From: Spongospora subterranea
Lineage: Eukaryota > Endomyxa > Phytomyxea > Plasmodiophorida > Plasmodiophoridae
Assembly (NCBI GenBank): GCA_900404475.1
Contig: OUQQ01000445.1
Span: 3,361-21,085, forward strand
DNA: 17,725 nt
Reading direction: 5' to 3'
Of this stretch, positions 9,214 through 17,725 are shown piece by piece; position 1 is the first letter of the stretch, and every line of letters starts with the position of its first letter. Made by a program: the position numbers and the translations under genes. A model generated the notes under the pieces. It was not told the origin of the DNA, ran no database searches, and was given only the letters and a program-made list of their open reading frames with translations.

Positions 9214-9986
9214 ACTGCCGGATATGGGATTTTCAAAATTTTATTAGGTCTTCCAGACATCGCAATGCCTGATCTATCACATTTTTATCGCAGGTTAACG
9301 CCTCGGGAAGTTGACCCATTGTTTGAAGTTCTTTCTTTCCCAGATGCGGGGGTTTATATTAGTTGTTGTCGCCATCTGTTGTCACGACTTCAATCATGCA
9401 ACTCTGTAAAGTAATGACGACTGCGTTCAAGGATAAATCGTGAAGCGGCTGCAGCTGCTTCAATGAAGGTCGCGTCATTGATGTGCATGTGTGCTCTTGC
9501 GATGTCCTATTTGCGATAGATTGGGAATCGAAGATCATGACCGATTTGTTAATTGCCTGTATCGCAGATAATAGTCTTTCAACAAAACAGCTTCGGTAAA
9601 CGTCTTTAGTCACATTTATCTGAGTAGTGACCATTGTGCCTGCAATTCGGTTCTTGCTTGACTTTTTGGGAACTGGTTGCTCTCGAAACGAAGGGCCAAC
9701 CCATATTCCCATTTCTGTCGAAAACTGGCCTCGACACTGCCTCTAGAAACATTGATTTCATGATGATATGTTGTTTTGGGCACGTTCGCAGTGGCTGATC
9801 TTGATCCGGAAGGAGGTCATATCTCTGTTCAGCTTGTGTGAAATAATTGAACTGTTCGAAAAACCAGGACCGGTCTCTCTCAACTTTATCCACTGCTTTC
9901 AGTTGTGGTTTCAGCGTGTTGAATTACTGAAGAGACCTCGTTCAAACTGTTGAAATCGTTGTGGGCAATACATTCAGTGCAAACGC
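9214..9986 (-). pseudogene. Minus-strand open-frame patches, unclassified (broken or spliced gene?)
   Basis: Several adjoining minus-strand frames look protein-like. (a) 9986-9864: MNDNTFAGVCTECIAHNDFN..., 40 codons and a stop. (b) 9893-9606: 95 codons ending in EPNCRHNGHYSDKCD, which resembles an imperfect zinc knuckle. (c) 9712-9359: 117 codons, then a stop, then the same frame continues to a TGA at 9214 as ELQTMGQLPEALTCDKNVID... The frames change where introns or frameshifts would be needed, and no convincing GT-AG pair joins them. It could be a minus-strand retroelement Gag relic or an unrecognised multi-exon gene. Confidence 0.25.
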
Positions 9987-10158
9987 CAGCGAACGTATTG
10001 TCGTTCATTTGCGAAGCTCCATCATTTGTACCTTTTCACTGGCGAGAAGAATTTTCTTTCTTCCAGCTCTTCCTGTTCTTCTAGCGCAAACGGTCGACTA
10101 TATGCCATCACTAACGCCATTGTTTGTGCCGAGACCAAATTCTACCCCTTTCAAGCTT

Positions 10159-10446
10159 TCAATGATCGATTCTCACTAAAAGGATCTCGTAATTTGTTTG
10201 GCGAGCACTATCTTTTAATTTGATTGTGGCAGGCAGGTTCTCTTTATCAGCAAGAGCGGGGTCCGGTTCCTGGATAGCGGCACAGCCCGATGATCCGATC
10301 TCCAGCGTAGAAAAAACCTCGATAATACCTTCGATTTTGAAAAGGAATGAGGCGAACTCACGCCATGTCATCAACTGCTCTACATGTGTCATGTTATATT
10401 GGTGGAAGATGATGTGAATACCTTGCATCATAGAGACCCACATCAT
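10159..10446 (-). other. 95-codon minus-strand ORF, unclassified
   Basis: The frame contains TWREFASFLFKIEGIIEVFS and an Asp/Pro-rich stretch, and ends at a TGA. It lies upstream of the minus-strand patches at 9214-9986 on the same strand and could be a 5' part of the same broken gene. A possible intron (GTATTC...TGTAG) lies near its start. There is no family match and a chance ORF is possible. Confidence 0.2.
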
Positions 10447-10547
10447 TGATACAACTTTTACATGAATGGTGTGTTAGCACTGACAGAGCATCAAAACAAA
10501 CCTGTTTTTTTCACAGATTGTATGGGTTGCGGAAAACTAAGGCAGCC

Positions 10548-11055
10548 ATGAATGTTGATAATTCTGTCGAAAATGGTAAAACCGACAGTAAAACAAGTGG
10601 AGTGAGTGTGTCAATATGTTACAGATCTTCCCTAACTCACGTCCCTAAGCCAGACAACGTAAAATATTGTCCGCGCTGACGAGGCGCTTCAACCTCCTGA
10701 CACTAATAATTATTAGCGTTTTGAGATGACGGTCGGTGGGAATGGCGCGATTGCTGTCGATTGTACCTTCCCAGGTGGCGCGATAAGGTCGCTCTCGGTG
10801 CCATCGACAGCGTCCGAGACACCAGCCCCGTACCAGATCCGCAGCTCCGTTGCTGACAGCCTTCAGCTTGATGGGCACCTGGTTCAGATTGAGAGCTTTA
10901 CCGGGCCGACGCCAACACGTATTGCTTGTACTGTCCGAGATCAGAAAAGCTTGATATTCAAAGTCTTTGGTAGGCAGTTTTGTATATTTGTCACTGATCC
11001 TCTTCCATTTTTCTGGAATTCGAAATTCTTTCATGACCCTTTCATTTCCAGCAAA
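10548..11055 (+). CDS. Possible 5' extension of the acyl-CoA synthetase gene
   Basis: The reading frame of the synthetase stays open upstream from ATG 11056 to ATG 10726 and on to 10717, adding 110-113 codons (starting MTVGGNGAIAVDCTFPGG). An 18-codon exon at 10548-10601 could join it through a 115-nt intron (GTGAGT...ATTATTAG, 10602-10716), keeping frame. Against this: that intron would be longer than any other in the gene, the part just before 11056 is T-rich and intron- or UTR-like, and no domain is recognised. A ubiquitin-like domain starting right at ATG 11056 would also be natural. The start is unresolved. Confidence 0.35.
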
Positions 11056-13885
11056 ATGATGACTTCAATTTTTGTAGTCAGTGAGTTTAACAAGCCGCCA
11101 GTCGAAATTGCGATTCATCCATCTGAAACTGTTTTCGATCTGAAGTTTTCATTATCCAAAATCTCTGGCCTACCTCCGTTCTCGCATGTTTTGGCGCCAA
11201 TCAGAGGCGCATTCCTTCAGGATTCTGCTCCCGTTGTGAACAATTCCCACCTACAGCTCTGGTATGAGGTACCTTCGATTGCTTCTGGTCAAGGAAAGGC
11301 GCATCGGTAAGCTTGCACGCCCCGTTCTCAACAACCTTTCTGATATGTTTGGTAGATCGGTTCCGTCGTTAATCGACCAGTGCGGCAATGATTGTTTTAC
11401 ACTTCAGCAAACGCTTAACAAAGCTTGTAAGGATTTTGCAAATCTCAGAATGCTAGGTTCGCGGAGTTGGAATCAGGTAGAAAGAATGCAAATGTTAGAT
11501 CTTTGAGCGTTAACCAACCCTTAGACTGGCACGGATCGCATCGGTTCTTATTCATGGCTTTCCTATCAAACTGTTTATGAGAGATGTCGCAATTTCGCAG
11601 CTGGTCTCAATTCAATTGGGGTTAATGCCGGCGATAAAGTCGGAATTATGTCGGTTAACAGAGCGGAATGGTACAAAATGTTTGGTCGACAAGATTTTTT
11701 TTTAGCAGTTTTTGTTCAGGGCGATTACGGATTTTACTTGTGCAATTTTCGGGTTCATTTCCGTTACGTTGTACCCTACGCTTGGGCCTGACGTTGTTGA
11801 ATATATCATCAATCATTCCGAGATCAAGGCTGTTGTCGTCAGTAACGAAATGGTATAGTTGAACTTTATTTTAGGAATTTTGTGTGAGTTTCTGTCGATA
11901 GTTGTCCGAGGTTGCCCAAGTTCGTACAAAATGCCCCAAATTAAGTTCAGTAATCATGATGGACGACAACCCAGTTGATTCGCGGTTCCAAGGATCGGGA
12001 TATACTCATAAGTTTTCTCAAGTTGAAAGGTATTTCCTGTTTTGTGTTTTCATTTTTTATGTACTCATAAGTTTTCTCAAGTTGAAAGGTATTTCCTGTT
12101 TTGTGTTTCATTTTTATGTGATTGTCCTACTTTTCAGAATTGGCGAGCAGAACGCTAAATTTACCGCCACCGTCGTGCGGCCGGACGACATAGCTTCAAT
12201 TTGTTACACCAGCGGGACGACAGGCGCCCCAAAAGGTGCTATTCTGACTCATAGGAATCTGAATTCGGCGTGTGCGGGGTTGAACAATTTTCTAACTAAT
12301 TTTTTGATCAAAATCCGCCCTGGTGTCGACACGTATATCTCGTATCTTCCCCTTGCACATATCTACGAGCGCCTGGGACAGTTCTCTGCTATGACCAAAG
12401 GAGTTGGTGTCGGTCAGTGCCCCCGGTTAGGGTTTATCATAGTTTTCAAAACGTTTTAGGTTATTATAGCGGCGATATTGCAACTCTTCTTGATGATGTT
12501 TCGATCCTTCGTCCATCACTTTTTCCCGGAGTCCCGCGAGTTTTTCAACGTATTTATGACAAAATCAACTCGCAGATTGAAGATGTGATACAGACAAACG
12601 TAATTCTGATATTAATCTCTTAATGTGTCTTCAGAGTGGCCTAATCACGAAGAAATTATTCCAAACAGCTTACGATTCCAAATTATCGTCATTACGTGCC
12701 GGGTCATCCAACCCAGACTCTGGTTTTCTTGATTATCTTGTTTTCAAAAAAATTTCAGCCAAGTTTGGAGGCAACCTCACGCTAAGTACTAACTCTTTTT
12801 TCTTGTTATCAATTTCTCTTAGCTTTCCCAATAGTGACTTCGGGTAGTGCACCTATATCGCAGCAAATAGCAACGTTCATGCGTATCTGTATGCGCGCTG
12901 CTTTTGTCGAGGGCTATGGATTGACAGAAACCTGCGCTTGTTGGTTGTTGTTGATTCATCCTGTCAAAGTCTGAATATGCATCAGTGACGACGCTGATGC
13001 CGCTAACCGATACCGACTTTGGTCAAGTTGGTATACCGGCGTCTTGCTGCGAAGTTATGCTGGTTGATGTACCATCAATGTCGTACTTGACCACCGACAA
13101 GCCTTGCCCTCGAGGGGAGATTTGGATTCGTGGTCCCAGCGTTTTCAAGGGATACTTTAAGGAAGTATGTTGGTGTTTGAAGCATGAGTCTCCTCTGCTA
13201 ATTTCGATCTCAGCCCGCCAAAACTCGGGAGGCACTTAACGGTGACGGATGGTTTCAAACAGGTATTAAAAAGCATCCGTTAGTTGGTTGTTAATTTGTT
13301 GTAGGGGACATTGGCCAATGGCGAACTGATGGAAGATTACAGGTTGTGTAATTGAAAGGCTGATTTTTTTCTGATATCAACGACAGGTGATTGATCGGCT
13401 AAAAAATATTTTCAAGTTGGCTCAAGGCGAATATGTTCGCCCTGAATACATCGAGGGTGTGTACAAGATGTCTCCGTTAATCGCAAACATATTTGTTTAT
13501 GGAGATAGTCTACAACCGTATCTTGTCGCTATTATAGTCCCGGATCGTGATCAAATAAGCAAAGTTGCTGCTCAACGCAACGCTGATTTTTCTTCAAAGC
13601 CAGAGTTGCTATATAACTGCCTTGATCAAGATTTGAAAAAGTTTGCTGCCCAAGAAGGTTAGAATTTGGTCTGCGCTAGAATTTCAACGTTGACATGTTG
13701 GGCCAGGATTGCGAGGTTTTGAACAAGTCCGACGTTTCGCTATCGTTGATGATGATTTTACCGTGGAAAACGGTTTGCTCACCCCGACCTTGAAGTTGAA
13801 GCGTCACGAAGCTAAACAGCATTTCCAAACAGTAATTGACAAATTATACCGAGAGGATCCCCCAGTGATGAAAAGTAAACTTTAA
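11056..13885 (+). CDS. Long-chain fatty acyl-CoA synthetase, peroxisomal, with N-terminal ubiquitin-like domain
   Basis: It activates long-chain fatty acids to acyl-CoA with ATP, giving AMP and pyrophosphate, most likely for peroxisomal beta-oxidation. Exons: 11056-11306, 11356-11476, 11525-11670, 11720-11852, 11902-12029, 12138-12412, 12460-12599, 12635-12785, 12823-12939, 12986-13164, 13214-13262, 13305-13342, 13387-13657, 13707-13885. They sum to 2178 nt (725 residues plus TAA), with every phase matching. Residues 3-71 look ubiquitin-like. Adenylation motifs: YTSGTTGAPKGA (283-294), YLPLAHIYER (329-338), GYGLTET (479-485) and the acyl-CoA synthetase signature from DGWFQTGDIG (558-567) to IFKLAQGEYV (584-593). 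LTPTLKLKR (691-699) carries the usual C-terminal lysine region. The protein ends in SKL, a canonical PTS1. There is no N-terminal membrane anchor. No key motif is missing, so the gene appears functional. Confidence 0.93.
11062..11271 (+). other. Ubiquitin-like domain of the acyl-CoA synthetase
   Basis: Residues 3-71 read IFVVSEFNKPPVEIAIHPSE, then TVFDLKFSLSKISGLPP, then a GAFLQDS turn and a closing LQLWYEV strand. This follows the ubiquitin fold order: strand-turn-strand, the T(V/I)xxLK helix start, a GxPP turn, a G..L.D turn and a last strand. There is no C-terminal Gly-Gly, so it is an embedded domain and not a processed modifier. The call rests on pattern only; identity to ubiquitin is low. 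Confidence 0.6.
12004..12119 (+). repeat. 59-bp tandem duplication spanning an exon end and its 5' splice site
   Basis: The sequence starting ACTCATAAGTTTTCTCAAGT at 12004 is repeated at 12063, with two single-base homopolymer differences near the 3' ends. The unit contains the last 26 nt of exon 5 and the start of its intron, so GTATTTCC donors lie at 12030 and 12089. Only the 12030 donor keeps the synthetase frame when joined to the acceptor ending at 12137. Without the extra unit the intron would be 49 nt, the commonest length in this gene; with it, 108 nt. Confidence 0.9.
13874..13882 (+). other. PTS1 peroxisomal targeting signal (SKL)
   Basis: The last three codons before TAA are AGT AAA CTT, giving Ser-Lys-Leu at the extreme C-terminus, the ligand of the Pex5 import receptor. 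A Lys just before it (KSKL) is usual in strong signals. The exon frame is fixed by the conserved LTPTLKLKR motif upstream, so the tripeptide is not a frame artefact. Confidence 0.9.
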
Positions 13886-14171
13886 TTTGCTGTTTAATGT
13901 TCACAATGTTTACCCCGACCAACATTGGCAACCCTTTTTAATAAGCATTAAATAGCTCGGGTCGTATCAACTTGTCAGAATTTTCGAATCGGAGTTTTGT
14001 TCCGATTGCGACTGGATCTCTTGGTTAGATTTTGACGCATCTCCTAGCTTCCCAATGAAGCGTTTGTTTGTCGTAGAATGATATTGCGGCCATTGTTCTT
14101 CAAAAAGAGAATTATTCTCGTTACAATGTTTACCTTACACGTTCGTAAGCGCAGTCCCACATCTTCTGTCT
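13886..14171. other. 3' flank of the acyl-CoA synthetase gene
   Basis: No gene is seen. The 12-mer ACAATGTTTACC occurs at 13903-13914 and again at 14123-14134. Its role is unknown: it could be part of a 3'-end signal or an old repeat edge. Confidence 0.4.
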
Positions 14172-14245
14172 CCTTAGGTAACCTTGACCCATAACCGGTA
14201 AGCCATGATCTTTAAACAAAGTTATGGACCAAGGTCAGGACTAGG
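14172..14245 (+). repeat. Imperfect inverted repeat (stem-loop)
   Basis: AACCTTGACCCATAAC at 14180-14195 pairs with GTTATGGACCAAGGTC at 14221-14236, with 13 of 16 positions matching in reverse complement, around a 25-nt loop. Pairing continues weakly outward (CCTTAG / CTAGG). There is no tRNA or known RNA fold. It could be a fossil of a small transposable element. Confidence 0.5.
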
Positions 14246-14470
14246 GTTTTTATGAATTGCCGGGCCTCGTCATCCTCGATTGTCATGATCAGTTTTATTT
14301 GGCGAACGGTGCTGAGACAGTGGAGAAATCAGAGAAGCGTTGGGGCCTGGAATACCATTCTACTTTGCCCTCAATCAATGAACACTGTGTATGTTGTCAT
14401 CCCATCATAATATAGTACAGGGGCAGCACGCATCAGACTTCAAAAGCACGTTCAGTATCATCGAATCGGA

Positions 14471-14998
14471 TCACAAATTGCTTTTAGCAAACCCAAGCTC
14501 AAGAGCAAACTCCAATTGCAGTTCCCACTTATAGTGTCCCTCTCGCGCTCAACGGTCTTAAGGGACTTCAAGATCATCCGGATTACTGGTCGCATGTATG
14601 AGAAGTATGGCACCCTTAATTCCTCACTCCTTGTTCGTTCGTAGTAAGTGTATATGCGAATGTGCACTCTAAGGAATGTACTCGTAGACCACTTCCAGGT
14701 TGTCACAATATATGTGCTGTCTGTAAAACTCTGGTCGGTGATAAAGTAATACGAACCGATTTGAACGCATAGCTCGTATCGCTCCCGCGGAAAACGCTTT
14801 AGAACGTAATTTCTTGTGTGAGCAGGAAATCAGAGTCGTCAAGAATCTCTTACATGCTCAAGATTCTGATGTTCCTATCCGCAAGGAGATGATGGCGTGA
14901 GCCCTACCCGATCGTTGAGCGCGAGAGAGACACTAAGAACATTAGAAGTGCGAACTGCTTTTGGGAGTTTGCTCTATAGCTTGGGTTTGCTGGAAGAA
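14471..14998. repeat. Large diverged inverted repeat (arms about 14471-14640 and 14800-14998)
   Basis: The reverse complement of the left arm matches the right arm. CGTTGAGCGCGAGAG is identical except at its edge, followed by GACACTA, then GAACTGC, GAGTTTGCTCT and AGCTTGGGTTTGCT in the same order. The best 80 bp are well conserved, with small indels. Weaker similarity continues inward through CTCxTACATGC to about 14640 and 14800, leaving a spacer of about 160 nt. A minus-strand ORF (14706-14458) covers the left arm and a plus-strand frame with LSARETLRTLEV covers the right, so the arms may be two opposed copies of one coding fragment. Family unknown. Confidence 0.75.
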
Positions 14999-15759
14999 TT
15001 CAGTTGTCAGAATTCAGTATGTATTGAACGATTTGCAACACCTCAACCTCTCCTGTATTGAACAATACGGTACTGCAGGAATTCTATGGTAAATCATTTC
15101 AGAGACGATTGTGGTGTATTGCACTTGGACTGACAGACTCTGGGATGAAATCTGAAGTCGCACGAGACCGAAATGGTTCGGCGACGTCAACGTGGGGAAA
15201 ACCATTTCGACGGGGCATCCGTAAATCATCGAATCGATGGTTTGATGATCATCTCTATCTGCTATTCACAACCAGTTTCCAAAATATGTTGATTGCTTGT
15301 TCGCGGTAATAGTGATACTCCAACCGTGAATAGACCAACCTTTGTTTATCCATGGTTGTCAATGTTGACCGGACAGATGACCACAGTTCTGTTGATCAAG
15401 TCGCCGCTATCACAGCACGTTTAACACAAAATAGAGGCCAAATAGAAGATCGCATTCAAAGCCCGCTCGCCATCATATAATCCCTTTATCTGTTGTAGGG
15501 TCTTGGCACCAGTAGTGTCGCCATACTAGCCCAGTAGACGGGTCGATGGCGAGGGAAGGACGTGGTTGACTGCACTGCAGGCGTTTGTGATAGATTACCA
15601 GCGATGGAATTCGCAATTTCGTACATGTCGAGTTCATGCGGCACGAAGACGAATCCGGACTGATGATCGACCTGACCATCGGCGTGAGGGATTTAATAGA
15701 AGCTGCATTATCCCAGTCTAGCTCCCACGTTCGGCCCAGAAAAAAAATTGATTGAATAC
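14999..15759. other. No recognisable gene
   Basis: Short frames on both strands (83 codons at most) without recognised motifs. Given the RNase H relic that follows, this may be older retroelement sequence (RT side) decayed beyond reading. Confidence 0.4.
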
Positions 15760-16760
15760 AGGGTCGGCTGAATTCAACCCGTTGCTCAGTTGCTCATATA
15801 ACTTTGGAGTTCACCCTTGCCGATTGCTTAGTCACTGACAACAAAAACCCTTGTCCTACGACGAAACCGCCCGTTCGGAAAATGACATGGTCAAGTTTGG
15901 CGAACAGTCTTTAGCCACATCATCGTGCAAAGGGTTTGAAGAGCCAATTGTCAGCCGGTACCGAATTGATATCGGTTAATGACCGCCCTCAGAGCGAGAT
16001 GCTTCCGACTTCACATTGGGTGCTGTGGTTTCAGTAAGACAGCATGATGGGAAAATGACATCCTATAGCTTTCTATTCTGCCGTGCTCGTCGGGTCTGTT
16101 TTTCCGCCTCACTTTAAAGATGTGTGTCTGAATATCTGATCCACTTGACAGTCGGGTCAATATATTTTCATCACGGTCCTCTTTTCCTGTCTTCAGTTGT
16201 AGTTCATGACGACCTGGTCGGGGCATGTTCTTTTATCGTCACCATTGCCAGCAGCCAGGTACAGGTTAGCTAATTCGATCACTCGTATGGGTGGGTATGT
16301 CCCAATTACATTCTGTTTTTTTCCATTTCTGACACATGGATCTTATACTTTGTCACTGTATTCTGGTACGATGGCAAGTGAATAAAGCCGGTTATCCACA
16401 ATCGGGAATCCGTTCTTCGAAAATGCCACTCTGTACCCCAAGCTTAACCGTTGTTTTCGCCTGCATTTGCCTGTTCAGGATTATCATTGATATTTGGTGC
16501 ATTACCTCCCTGAACGGCTGTGTAGCCCCATCCATTCAAAACTTCGCGTCTGAACGTTTCGGTAAAGTTCACTTACTGGTGATTGCACGAATTATAGACG
16601 ATTTGTTTCTGTTCTGGCGAGCGTGGCGTTATAGCGGATGGCTAGCCCGGAATCAGCAGCCGAATCTACGAGACATGACACGGTGGAATCGCTGACCGCC
16701 CGCCAGATTTGGTGGATGTCCAAATATCCACCCATGGCGTTTCTAAACACCGTTGAACCA
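15760..16760 (+). pseudogene. Second Ty3/gypsy RNase H relic
   Basis: DASDFTLGAVVSVRQHDGKM (15998-16057) is a clear match to the start of the RNase H domain of Ty3/gypsy Pol (TDASDxAIGAVLSQxxDGK). It is followed by TSYSF where PVAYYSRK is expected. Upstream at about 15925-15955, FEEPIVSRY fits the block before it. Downstream at about 16697, LTARQIWWMSKYPPMAF resembles the LTRRQARWxxxLxxFxF motif at the end of the domain. The distance between the ends is about 300 nt too long, suggesting an insertion in between. Stops and shifts show it is dead. It is clearly diverged from the copy at 7610-7960. Confidence 0.65.
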
Positions 16761-16949
16761 ATCCAGCGTCAGGTTATTCAACACAGTCAACGATTCTCAA
16801 CAGATAACACACGTCATCAGTGATCGCCAGAGTCGAAATGCATCTGGGTCGACCAGTGATAAAAGCGGTGTCTGAGTGATACTTTTGTGGAGACAAGAGT
16901 CATAGGCAGATTGATTGTGGCGATTACCTTCAGGCGAAACGGAGGCTTC

Positions 16950-17160
16950 GGTACTCGCCGACCTGGGAGTCTTTGACTGTTTCATCCGGTCGGATCAGTT
17001 GAACAACGAGCAGAGGATGAGTGGCTACACGAATATCAGCGTACCTTGGTTGTGGTCGCCGAGATGAATTATCCAGTAATCCTTGGCATACTGTTTTTCG
17101 AAGACTTTGGTTTCGATAATTATCTTTCCCGATCGGTGATGAGGACTTGGGGATCATTAT
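16950..17160 (+). pseudogene. Retroelement protease-linker relic
   Basis: LVVVAEMNYPVILGILFFED (17047-17106), followed by FGFDNYLS, matches the end of a Ty3/gypsy protease domain, where a V..l.YDVILGMDFL..yG motif lies just before RT. It lies after RNase H sequence, so it belongs to another element copy or a rearranged one. The catalytic Asp-Ser/Thr-Gly is not visible upstream. Confidence 0.5.
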
Positions 17161-17725
17161 CGGTGAGCTACGAGGAAGCCGAAGACGCCATAACGCAACG
17201 GTCTCCTTCGTAACTTTCGCGATGATCGCTTAGCGACCTTGGTCTTATCGCAATTTTGGCACGTGTTCCAGGTCAAGACGCGAGTAAATTGGGTAAGTTC
17301 GAGAGGGTTGGCCTCTTTCCTAACCTGGTCTGAGTCGTTGCAATTGCCAAATTTGGCGTCATGAAATATTCAATAATCGCTTGATGAACACTGTCGTGCT
17401 CGTGGAAGTTGGATGATTGGTCTTTTTCATATGTAAATTCTCGTCCTGTAAATCTCCATCGCCATCAACGTATTATCTGATTGTCAATGTTCCCATATCG
17501 ATGCTCCCTTCATCAGCATTGCCTTTGGGACCGGGCACCAATCGGAAGTGATGATCTGGGTGCCCCATCTCTTATCACTAGTCGATCTCTCTTTGTTCAA
17601 CGCTTTCCGTCGATACAAACTTCGACAAGATCTCAACAGCACGTTTTGGCGCTGCTTCGGGTGGTAGAGGCGTGTTTATGAGCTTGTGTTTACTAAGTAA
17701 CTATTGAAAATTATTTCTTGCTCTA
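17161..17725. other. No recognisable gene
   Basis: No ORF above 66 codons and no clear motif. RT would be expected here if the relic at 16950-17160 were collinear, but its conserved blocks are not readable. Confidence 0.4.

Noticed and set aside
9606..9640. Zinc knuckle at the end of a minus-strand ORF
   Set aside because: The spacing C-R-H-N-G-H-Y-S-D-K-C is not a proper CCHC knuckle and no Gag capsid motif precedes it. Kept only as a hint.
10645..11034. 129-codon minus-strand ORF
   Set aside because: Antisense to the start of the synthetase gene, with no motif. Shadow frame.
11902..12459. A 185-codon open frame taken as one uninterrupted exon
   Set aside because: It is two synthetase exons with an in-frame, stop-free intron (12030-12137) between them. 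The hydrophobic middle does not fit the enzyme family, and the GT-AG borders match.

Overview
The window is nuclear DNA from a eukaryote. Two genes can be assembled only by removing many short GT-AG introns. One of them ends in a peroxisomal targeting tripeptide, so the host should have peroxisomes. Between and beyond them lie decayed Ty3/gypsy-type LTR retrotransposons. The introns are very compact: 35-49 nt in all but one case in the acyl-CoA synthetase gene, and 48-65 nt in the ankyrin gene. This fits a protist or an early-branching fungus, but I cannot name the lineage from sequence alone.

Region 1 (1-3723, + strand): the 3' part of a long ankyrin-repeat gene. I place 22 complete internal exons, one partial exon at the left edge and a probable degenerate last exon. 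Every internal exon is a multiple of 3, usually 99 nt (33 codons, one ankyrin repeat), and every intron is phase 2. The exons form a five-exon block (A-B-C-D-E, about 800 bp) repeated in tandem. One block carries an A/C hybrid exon that looks like an unequal-crossover product.

Region 2 (3724-8300, + strand): retroelement relics full of stops and frameshifts. After a poorly readable stretch come an integrase core (about 5254-5680), a Gag C-terminus with a mutated CCHC knuckle (5668-6060), a protease and linker (6290-6850), reverse transcriptase (6895-7590) and RNase H (7610-7960). Integrase lies before Gag, which is the wrong order for one intact element.

Region 3 (8300-10700): a 212-codon ORF with one predicted membrane segment and no recognised family, then minus-strand patches that look weakly coding but are unclassified.

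Region 4 (10548-13885, + strand): a complete long-chain fatty acyl-CoA synthetase gene of 14 exons. From ATG 11056 it encodes 725 residues: an N-terminal ubiquitin-like domain, the AMP-forming adenylation domain with all its motifs, and a C-terminal SKL peroxisomal signal. One of its introns carries a 59-bp tandem duplication that copied its own 5' splice site.

Region 5 (13886-17725): a small stem-loop, a large inverted repeat (14471-14640 / 14800-14998), a second RNase H relic (about 15760-16760) and a protease relic of another element (about 16950-17160). The synthetase is the only complete host gene. The ankyrin gene continues off the left edge and decays where the transposon-rich DNA begins.
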